Shown piece after piece: positions 1 to 6,777 of a stretch of 64,000 bases of DNA. Every line of letters begins with the position of its first letter. The first letter of the stretch is position 1. Under the pieces are notes generated by a model. The model had not been told where the DNA came from, did not search any database, and saw only the letters and a program-made list of their open reading frames with translations. Where the stretch lies: NCBI RefSeq assembly GCF_002024165.1, contig NZ_MWQN01000002.1:124001-188000 (forward strand). Direction: 5' to 3'. Source of the stretch: Embleya scabrispora. Its GTDB lineage: Bacteria > Actinomycetota > Actinomycetes > Streptomycetales > Streptomycetaceae. A program made the position numbers and the translations under genes.

Positions 1-1010
1 GAGGTGTAGGAGTTGACGATCACGGCGTCGGGGAAGATCTCGGTCAGGGCCAGTGCGGTGGCCGGCGGCAGTGCGGCGGCGGTCGAGCCGAAGAGTTGCA
101 CCGAGTCGAGGTCGTACCGGGTCCAGGCCCGCGAGTTGACCAGGTCGGTCGCCATCGCCGGCACGGTGAACACGGTGCCGACGCGGTGGGCGGCGATCAG
201 CGCGCAGAACTCCTCGGCGTCGAACGTCGGGGCGCACAGCGCGGTCGGCTCGGCGGTGAGCGCGTTGAGCAACATGGTCTGTCCGGCGTTGGTGCCGATC
301 GGGAACGCGTGCAGGAAGTGCTTCGAGTGCGCCAACTGCCTTCGTCGGGGCGATGGTTCGAAGCCGTGGGTGAGGTTGGCGTGGGTGGCGCCGACGCCCT
401 TGGGGGTGCCGGTGGTGCCGGAGGTGTAGAGGATCTGCGCGAGGTCGTCGGGATGCGGCTCGGCGGGGGCCGAGGGTTCGGCGGGCTCCGGGGGTTCGTG
501 CGGATCCACGGGATCCGGCGCCGGGGGCGCGGCCGGATTCGAGCGGGCCCTCGTGTCCGCGGCGGCTTCGAGGGTCGCCGAAATCGCGGTCCAGGCGCCG
601 GTGTTCGGTGGCTCGATGTCGACGCCGTGCAGGACGCCGGCCGCCGCGCAGTGCGTGAGCATGGCCTGCACGGCGGTGGCCGGCAGGCGTTCGGGCAGCG
701 GTACGGCGACCGCGCCGGCCCGCTGGACCGCGCAGTAGGCGACCGCGTAGTCGGCCCATTCGCGACCGGCGAAGATCAGCGCGACCCGATCCCCGGCGCG
801 TACCCCCCGCTGGTGCAACTCGAAGGCCAGGGCGACGGATCGGCGCCACCAGTCGGTGAAGGTCAGTGCGGTCCCGGACCGGCCCGGGACCAGGATCGCG
901 ACGCGATGCGGGTCGAGGTCCGCGCGGGCTGCCAACAGGCCCGGCACGGTGTATCGATCCTCGGGACGCCCCGAACCGGATAACCCGGGCCGGACGTCGG
1001 GGGCGGTCAC
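1..1010 (-). CDS. AMP-forming acyl-CoA ligase, C-terminal part outside the window
   Basis: Adenylate-forming enzyme (ANL superfamily) that would activate a carboxylic acid as acyl-AMP and probably pass it to CoA. About 336 residues are visible. The diagnostic P-loop-like motif YTSGTTGTPKG is present, followed by typical core segments (VFTVPAMATDL, VQLFGSTAAALPP). An unusual Pro/Glu/Ala-rich stretch of roughly 30 residues lies just before the motif. Start taken as GTG at 1010; an in-frame GTG at 1040 is possible. An 18-codon leader ORF (ATG at 1066) with a GGAGAAG ribosome site ends in a TGA that overlaps the GTG start, so translational coupling is likely. It is transcribed away from the lanthipeptide genes and could belong to that cluster or to a lipid pathway outside the window. 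Substrate unknown. Confidence 0.85.
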   Translation of the reverse strand, partial: MTAPDVRPGLSGSGRPEDRYTVPGLLAARADLDPHRVAILVPGRSGTALTFTDWWRRSVALAFELHQRGVRAGDRVALIFAGREWADYAVAYCAVQRAGAVAVPLPERLPATAVQAMLTHCAAAGVLHGVDIEPPNTGAWTAISATLEAAADTRARSNPAAPPAPDPVDPHEPPEPAEPSAPAEPHPDDLAQILYTSGTTGTPKGVGATHANLTHGFEPSPRRRQLAHSKHFLHAFPIGTNAGQTMLLNALTAEPTALCAPTFDAEEFCALIAAHRVGTVFTVPAMATDLVNSRAWTRYDLDSVQLFGSTAAALPPATALALTEIFPDAVIVNSYT

Positions 1011-1201
1011 GGCGCGCCCCGCTTCGACGTCGCCGGGCACGGACGTGGTTGAGCTCTGCGCATGGTTCTTCTCCGGGGTAGGAGTGCAAAGTTCGGTACG
1101 CCGACGGAGCAGTGTCGGCTCACGCTCGAAATAGGCGGAATTGCCGTACGGGAACCACCGACGAGCCATGGAGCGATGACCGTCGGCGACGTGCCAAGAG
1201 T

Positions 1202-1223
1202 GTCAATGGACTAGACCAATGAC
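1202..1223. promoter_or_regulatory. Imperfect palindrome in the divergent ligase/lanA promoter region
   Basis: The sequence GTCA-x-TGG-x-CTAG-x-CCA-x-TGAC is a 22-bp dyad with only four unpaired positions. Its core TGGACTAGACCA differs by one base from the Streptomyces TGGTCTAGACCA (DasR/chitinase promoter) box. It sits in the 490-bp gap between two divergent genes. Operator function is inferred from position and symmetry. The rest of the gap (1011-1501) holds no convincing gene. Confidence 0.45.
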
Positions 1224-1501
1224 AAGAGCCGTTCCGAATCCCGGACCACGTTCGCGGTGGAAAACCGGCCGGTCGCAGCGTCGAGGGGGCGCATCGACCA
1301 CCATCGGTCGCCCGCCCGACCGCGCGCGAACCACTCGATTACGGCCTGGGAGTGGAGAATTCGCCTCGTCGCGCGGAAGTCTGTCGCGGACGACATTCGG
1401 ACGCTAACGTGTGCCTGCCGCACTTCCCTCACCCAGGGTCGATGATCGCTGAACCCGGTGTACCCGCCGGTAATCATCGGCATCGGCGGAAAGGTATCGT
1501 C

Positions 1502-1705
1502 ATGCGCACTGCATCGAATGCCACGCGGAACACCGTCGTCGACGCCTGGCGCTCCGGCGCCGAAACGACCGACGGCATGGAAAACCCCGCCGGTTCGCTC
1601 TACATCGGCGGATCCGCCACGGAACAGGGCCTCACCGAGATCGACGTCGCGGCGATCAGCTGCGGCACCGCCTGTTCGTGGTCGCGCACCCGCGCCTGTT
1701 GCTGA
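1502..1705 (+). CDS. Class II (mersacidin-type) lanthipeptide precursor peptide
   Basis: A 67-residue peptide preceded by a GGAAAGG ribosome site 7 nt upstream of the ATG. The leader carries the pattern VVDAW (12-16) followed by NPAG (28-31). This matches the mersacidin leader layout (IIRSWKD ... NPAG), which is how the family is recognised. The C-terminus is Cys/Ser/Thr-rich: ISCGTACSWSRTRACC, with Cys54, 58, 66 and 67 and dehydratable Ser53, Thr56, Ser59, Ser61 and Thr63. Four Cys permit up to four thioether rings, although Ser53 and Thr56 are the main donors in the first half. No double-Gly cleavage site is seen directly before the core; the leader ends in DVAA. The lanM gene follows 71 bp downstream. 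The exact core boundary and rings cannot be read from sequence. Confidence 0.82.
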   Translation: MRTASNATRNTVVDAWRSGAETTDGMENPAGSLYIGGSATEQGLTEIDVAAISCGTACSWSRTRACC

Positions 1706-1776
1706 CCGAAGCTCACCGGCCCGCCGTCCGGCGCCGATCGTTGCGTCGATCGGTGTCGGGCGGCGGGTCCGTCTCG

Positions 1777-4707
1777 ATGGGTGGCGATCCGCAGATGGCG
1801 ATTCCGGTCCGGCCGCGTCCCGTGGTGAGCTACGACGACGCGGGTGAGTTCGACACCGCGTTCGAGCCGCTGATCGGCCCCGCCCTGAACCGCTTTCGGC
1901 GCCGATTGCGCGCCGTGCCGGACCCGCTGTCGACCACCGAGCGGGAGATCCTGCTGCGCGCCGCCCGACGCGCCCTGCTGGAGACCGTGCGCCCCAAGGC
2001 CAACCGACTGCTGCTGCTGGAACTGCACGCGGCCCGGATGTCCGGCCGGCTCACCCGCGCGACCAGCGAGCAACGCTGGCTCGAATTCCTCGAACACGCC
2101 GCCGAGCCCGGGTTCTGGAGCGAACTCGACGTCGACTATCCCGCGTTCGCACCGCGGCTGGACCGGGTGATCCGCAATCGGTGCACGGCGCTGCTCACTC
2201 TGGCCCGCCGCATCGCCGCCGATCGCGACCGGCTCACCGACCTGCTCGGCACACGCCCCGGCGAACTCGTCGAGATCGGCACGGACGCGGGCGACTCGCA
2301 CCGCGGCGGCCGTACCGTGGCCCTGCTCCGCTTCGAGGCCGGCCGCGTGGTGTACAAACCCCGCGCACTCGACGTGGACGTCGCCCTCGCCACCACCGTG
2401 GACACCCTCCTGGCGCACGTCCCGCGCGAGGAACGCATCGCGGTCCCCCGGGTATTGCTCGGTGGCGAGTACGGCTGGGCCGAATACGTCGAACACCGCT
2501 ACTGCGCCGACGCCGCCGAACGGTCCCGTTTCTACCGCGGCCTCGGCGAATGGATGTGCGTCGTGCAACTGCTGGGCGGCACCGACCTGCACTCGGAGAA
2601 CGTGATCGCGTGCGGCCCCGTCCCGTGGGTGGTGGACTGCGAGACCCTGTTCAGCCCCGAACCCCGGGTCGGCGCGAGCGGACTCGGCGATGCCTTCGAC
2701 ACCGCCGCCGCCTCGGTCCGGCGCACCGTGCTGCGCACCGGCCTGTTGCCGATGCGCCTGGGCCAACTCGCGCTGCAGGGCGTGGACATGTCCGCGGTCG
2801 GTGCCCTTCCCGACCAGCAACCGCGCGTCCCGGTGCCGGTGATCACCGGCGCCGGCACCGATCTGGCCCGGCTCACGATGGAGCCCGCCGACGTCGCCGG
2901 ATCGGCCAACCTGCCCGCCCCCGACGCCGATCCGCTCGCCCATCAGGACGACATCGTGCACGGCTATCGCGACCTGCGCGCCCGCCTGGACGGACGCGAC
3001 GCGGCCGGGCGACTGCGGCCGATGCTCGACGTGTTCGCCGGTTGTGAGCTGCGGGTGGTGTTGCGCCCCACCCAGGTCTACGTCGAGATCGCCCGGATGC
3101 TCTGGCATCCCGCGTCGCTGCACGAGGAGGGCCCGGCCGTCGAGCGCGCGCGGGATGTGCTGATCCGCCAGGCGAAGGCGCTGCACGGCGCCCCCGACAC
3201 GCCCGAGGTGGTCGGCGCGGAGGTCGCCGATCTCCTCGACGGCGACATCCCGTTCTTCGGCGTCCGGCCCGAGCGGGGGCGGATGACCGGACCACGCGGC
3301 ACCGAATGGGGCGATCCCGCACACCTGATCGACGAGAGCCTCGACCGCTGGCGGGCCGGAGACCCGGAGTTCGAGGAGGTGATGATCCGCTCCTCGCTGC
3401 TCGGCGTCTACCGCGACCGCAGCGCGATGCCCGAGGGGGAACGACACCGCGAGGTGCGAGTACGACACGACGAGCGGGAGGAGCGCCGGCGCGCCCTCGC
3501 CGCCGAAGCGGCGCGCGACCTGTGCGCCCGGGCCGTGGTCGGCGCGGACGGGACGGCCACCTGGATCGGGCCGGTGTACACCGACAGCGGCTTCAACGTA
3601 CGCCCGTTCGCCGCCGACCTGTACAGCGGACAGGCCGGCGTCGCACTGGCCCTGCGCGCGTATCTGACCGAGTCCCGCGCGGGCCGGGTGCCGATCGTGG
3701 ACGGGCTGCCGGCGCTCACCGAGGGGGCGATCCGGGCACTGGCGGCCATGGAGGACGCGGTACCCACCGCCCGGATCGGCGCGTTCGACGGGATCGGCGC
3801 GGCGGTCCGCACCTGGCTGGCCCTGCACACCGCGTCGGGCCGGCCGACCGACCTGGACCGGGCGATCCGACACGCCGAGCGCGCACCGGGCCTGCTGGCC
3901 GAGGACACCATCCTCGACCTGGCCGGCGGCGCCGCCGGATCGATCGTGCCGATGCTCGCCCTGGCCGACCGTACCGGCGACCGCCGTTGGCGCGACGTCG
4001 CCGAATCCGCCGCGGAACTGCTCGGGCGACGCGCGGTCGTCGAGGAGGACTCCCTCGGCCGACGCACCGCCCGCTGGCCGACCGTACTCTTCCCCGACGG
4101 CATCGGCGGCTTCGCGCACGGCGCCGCGGGCATCGCCTGGGCCCTGACCCGACTGGGCTTGGCCGCGAGCCGGCCGAAGTGGTTCGAACTCGCGGATCTG
4201 GCATGGGCGTTCCAGGAAGCCCTGTACGACCCGAAGGTGCGCGGCTGGCTCGACGGCCGACAGCGGGACGAGGTCCTGTTCCTCGACTCGTGGTGCCACG
4301 GCAGCACCGGCATCGGCCTGGCCGGTTGGGACCTGTACCGGCGCACCGGCGCCCCCGAGCAGCTCGACCGGGCCCTGCGCGCGGCGGCCGCGACCTGGCG
4401 CACCGGCTTCGGCTGGGACTACACGCTGTGCCACGGCGACCTGGGCTCGTGGGAACTCCTGGACACCCTGCTGCGCGGCGCCCCCGAGCAGCTTCGATCC
4501 CATCTGCGGAACGCCCCCACCCGCGAGCGGCTGGACGCGCTCCTGCTCACCGGGCTCGAAACCTACGGCCCGCACACCCCGTCCACTCGGCACACCACCA
4601 CGGCATCCCTGCTCCCGGGCAGCGCGGGCGCCCTGCACCAACTCCTGCGCATGCACCCGACGAGCGCGGACCGCCCGTCGTCACTGCTGCTCCTGGACGA
4701 ACTCTGA
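1777..4707 (+). CDS. lanM: Class II lanthipeptide synthetase LanM
   Basis: Bifunctional enzyme that phosphorylates and eliminates Ser/Thr in the precursor, then cyclises Cys onto the dehydro residues. About 976 residues, normal for LanM. The N-terminal dehydratase (DUF4135) shows the kinase-like residues: VVYKPRAL (Lys194), GGTDLHSEN (Asp270, His272, Asn275) and VDCETLF. The C-terminal LanC-like cyclase has the zinc ligands in WCHGSTG (Cys840) and LCHGDLG (Cys885, His886). Start chosen at ATG 1777, after a GGCGGG ribosome-site-like stretch; ATG 1795 is an alternative, and any start before 1705 would overlap lanA. It acts in the cytoplasm on the upstream precursor. Its stop lies 28 bp from the stop of the convergent exporter gene. 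Confidence 0.95.
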   Translation: MGGDPQMAIPVRPRPVVSYDDAGEFDTAFEPLIGPALNRFRRRLRAVPDPLSTTEREILLRAARRALLETVRPKANRLLLLELHAARMSGRLTRATSEQRWLEFLEHAAEPGFWSELDVDYPAFAPRLDRVIRNRCTALLTLARRIAADRDRLTDLLGTRPGELVEIGTDAGDSHRGGRTVALLRFEAGRVVYKPRALDVDVALATTVDTLLAHVPREERIAVPRVLLGGEYGWAEYVEHRYCADAAERSRFYRGLGEWMCVVQLLGGTDLHSENVIACGPVPWVVDCETLFSPEPRVGASGLGDAFDTAAASVRRTVLRTGLLPMRLGQLALQGVDMSAVGALPDQQPRVPVPVITGAGTDLARLTMEPADVAGSANLPAPDADPLAHQDDIVHGYRDLRARLDGRDAAGRLRPMLDVFAGCELRVVLRPTQVYVEIARMLWHPASLHEEGPAVERARDVLIRQAKALHGAPDTPEVVGAEVADLLDGDIPFFGVRPERGRMTGPRGTEWGDPAHLIDESLDRWRAGDPEFEEVMIRSSLLGVYRDRSAMPEGERHREVRVRHDEREERRRALAAEAARDLCARAVVGADGTATWIGPVYTDSGFNVRPFAADLYSGQAGVALALRAYLTESRAGRVPIVDGLPALTEGAIRALAAMEDAVPTARIGAFDGIGAAVRTWLALHTASGRPTDLDRAIRHAERAPGLLAEDTILDLAGGAAGSIVPMLALADRTGDRRWRDVAESAAELLGRRAVVEEDSLGRRTARWPTVLFPDGIGGFAHGAAGIAWALTRLGLAASRPKWFELADLAWAFQEALYDPKVRGWLDGRQRDEVLFLDSWCHGSTGIGLAGWDLYRRTGAPEQLDRALRAAAATWRTGFGWDYTLCHGDLGSWELLDTLLRGAPEQLRSHLRNAPTRERLDALLLTGLETYGPHTPSTRHTTTASLLPGSAGALHQLLRMHPTSADRPSSLLLLDEL

Positions 4708-4735
4708 GCATTGGTGCGCGAGTTGCCTCGGCCCG

Positions 4736-6625
4736 TCAATCCGCGTAGGCCGATGCCTGGATGCGGTACAGCTCGGCGTACTCGCCGTTCTCGCGGATCA
4801 GTTGGTCGTGGGTGCCGTGCTCGACCACCTCGCCGGCGCGCAGGACGACGATCCGGTCGCACTCGCGGACCGAGGCCAGCCGGTGGCTGATCAGCACCAC
4901 CGTACGACCGGCCGCGAGCCGCCGGATGTTGGCGTAGACCGCATGCTCCGCGCGGGCGTCCAGGGCCGCGGTGGGTTCGTCGGCGATCAGCAGGCGGGCG
5001 TCCCGGTAGAAGCCGCGCGCGATCCCGATCCGCTGCCACTGGCCACCGGACAGGTCCACCCCGGCCCGGAACTTCTTCGACAACAACGTGTCGTAGCCGT
5101 AAGGGAGCCGCGAGATCAGGCCGTCCGCCCCCGCGTCCCGAGCCGCCCGGATCAGCGCCATATCATCCGCGTCCGGCCGATCGGCACGCCCGAGCACGAT
5201 GTTGCCGCGCGCCGTCAGCGGCCACCGGGTGGGCTGTTGCATCACCAGCGCCACCTGCTCACGGACCCCCACCGGGTCGACCATGGCCAGGTCGGTGCCG
5301 TCCCAGTGCACGGTGCCCTTGTCCGGCCGATGCAACGCGGCCAACAGCAGGGCGAGCGTGGTCTTGCCGGACCCGTTCTCCCCGACCAGGGCCACCGTCT
5401 CACCCCGCCGAATCACCAGATCCACCCCGCGCAGGGCCGGGCCGGCGCTGCCGGGATACGCGAAGTAGACGTCCCGCAAACGGATTTCGGCGAACCCGTC
5501 CGGCACCTCGCACTCCGCCGGCGGACGGGCCCGGTCGGCCGCCTCGGCCAGGAACGTGGAATAGTCGGTGATGTACAGGGACTTCTCGTAGAGCCGGTCC
5601 ACCGCCACCATCAGCGTGGCCAGCGAACCGCTCGCGGTACGCACCGCCAACACCGCCGTACCGGCCACCGCGAGCGGCACGACCTCGGCGCGCACCAGCA
5701 GTCCCAGCGCCACGTAGGTGGCCCCCAGGGCCAGGCCGGACAACGTGCGCCCGACCACCCCCACCCGCACCTGGGCGTAGCCCACCCGCACCTCGGCCCG
5801 CTCGACCAGCCGGGCCAGGCGCCGGTATTCGGCCAACAACGGCCGCTCGGCGGTCCCGGCCCGCACTTCCGCCGCCGCCTCCCGGGCGGTGAGCAGGTCG
5901 GCGAACAACCACAGTCGCCGATACAGCGTCATGCGCTGAACCATGCCCTCGAACCCGATCCGGGCCGAGCGCAGCGCCGCCCACCCCTGCGGCGCGATCG
6001 ACAGCGCCAACAGCGGCAGCAGTACCGGATGCAGCCCGGTCACCACGCCGATGCCGACCAGCAAACCGACCAGGGCGCCGAGCAGTTCGACCGCGTGCGC
6101 GAGGGCCAGTTGTGCGTGGTCGATGCCGCGGTCGCGCGCCCGGGCGAGTGCGTCGTGCCAATCGGCGTCGTCGAACGCGGCCAACTCGGCACCGACCGCC
6201 GCCGCGTGCAACCGCTCCTCGGCGACCCGACGAATCCCCGGCGACAGGCGGGCCTGGGTCGCCGCCACCACCGTCTCCAACCCGGCGCGGGCCGAGGTCG
6301 CGACCACCACGGCGATCACCGCCGGCACCGCGTCGCCGACCCGGTCCGCCGCCGGCCCCGAGGCGAACAGCGCCGACAAGGCGCGCGACGTCGCCAGCAG
6401 GGCCAGCGCGGTGGCCACCCCGGCGGCGGCCTGGGCACATACCAACACCACCGCCGCACGCCCACTGGCCGCCCACGCCAGGCGCCACACCTGCGCCAGT
6501 GCGACCGGCAACCGGGTGACCATGCGACCCAGCCCCGCGTTCGCCGCCTCCCCGTCGAAGGGCGTGTCGTAGCCCTCGCCCAGCTCGTCGAACTCGCCCA
6601 ACTCCGGTGGCACATGCCCCGCCAT
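4736..6625 (-). CDS. ABC exporter (fused permease and ATPase), probable lanthipeptide transporter
   Basis: A 629-residue half-transporter with a membrane domain in roughly the first 350 residues and a C-terminal nucleotide-binding domain. Walker A is GENGSGKTT, the signature is LSGGQWQRIGIARG, and Walker B is LLIADEPTAALD with a following H-loop (VLISHRL). Start at ATG 6625 because GGGAGGGG lies 7 nt upstream; an ATG at 6649 lacks this. There is no N-terminal C39 peptidase domain, so unlike LanT proteins it cannot remove the leader itself. It is convergent with lanM and downstream of the LuxR-type regulator on the same strand. Export of the peptide is inferred from location. A self-protection role is also possible. 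Confidence 0.9.
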   Translation of the reverse strand: MAGHVPPELGEFDELGEGYDTPFDGEAANAGLGRMVTRLPVALAQVWRLAWAASGRAAVVLVCAQAAAGVATALALLATSRALSALFASGPAADRVGDAVPAVIAVVVATSARAGLETVVAATQARLSPGIRRVAEERLHAAAVGAELAAFDDADWHDALARARDRGIDHAQLALAHAVELLGALVGLLVGIGVVTGLHPVLLPLLALSIAPQGWAALRSARIGFEGMVQRMTLYRRLWLFADLLTAREAAAEVRAGTAERPLLAEYRRLARLVERAEVRVGYAQVRVGVVGRTLSGLALGATYVALGLLVRAEVVPLAVAGTAVLAVRTASGSLATLMVAVDRLYEKSLYITDYSTFLAEAADRARPPAECEVPDGFAEIRLRDVYFAYPGSAGPALRGVDLVIRRGETVALVGENGSGKTTLALLLAALHRPDKGTVHWDGTDLAMVDPVGVREQVALVMQQPTRWPLTARGNIVLGRADRPDADDMALIRAARDAGADGLISRLPYGYDTLLSKKFRAGVDLSGGQWQRIGIARGFYRDARLLIADEPTAALDARAEHAVYANIRRLAAGRTVVLISHRLASVRECDRIVVLRAGEVVEHGTHDQLIRENGEYAELYRIQASAYAD

Positions 6626-6777
6626 CCTCGAACCCCTCCCGGCCGACAAGTGGGGTATGCCCGGGGCGAAGGCACGCTACGGGTGCCAAAGGGAGCGCAC
6701 GGGTGGCGGCAGGGGCGCCAAGACAGTCCCGCAAAACCCGCACCGGGCAGCCACCGCAACCCGGCACCGGGCCGGGC

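Noticed and set aside
1211-1483. Leftward 90-codon frame between the ligase and lanA
   Set aside because: Third-position GC is clearly lower than in real genes here, no ribosome site, and it covers the divergent promoter region.
1600-4656. Very long leftward frame opposite lanM (and a similar rightward one at 53892-57905)
   Set aside because: Antisense shadows caused by high GC. Their translations are Arg/Gly/Pro-rich with no domains, while the other strand encodes clear families.
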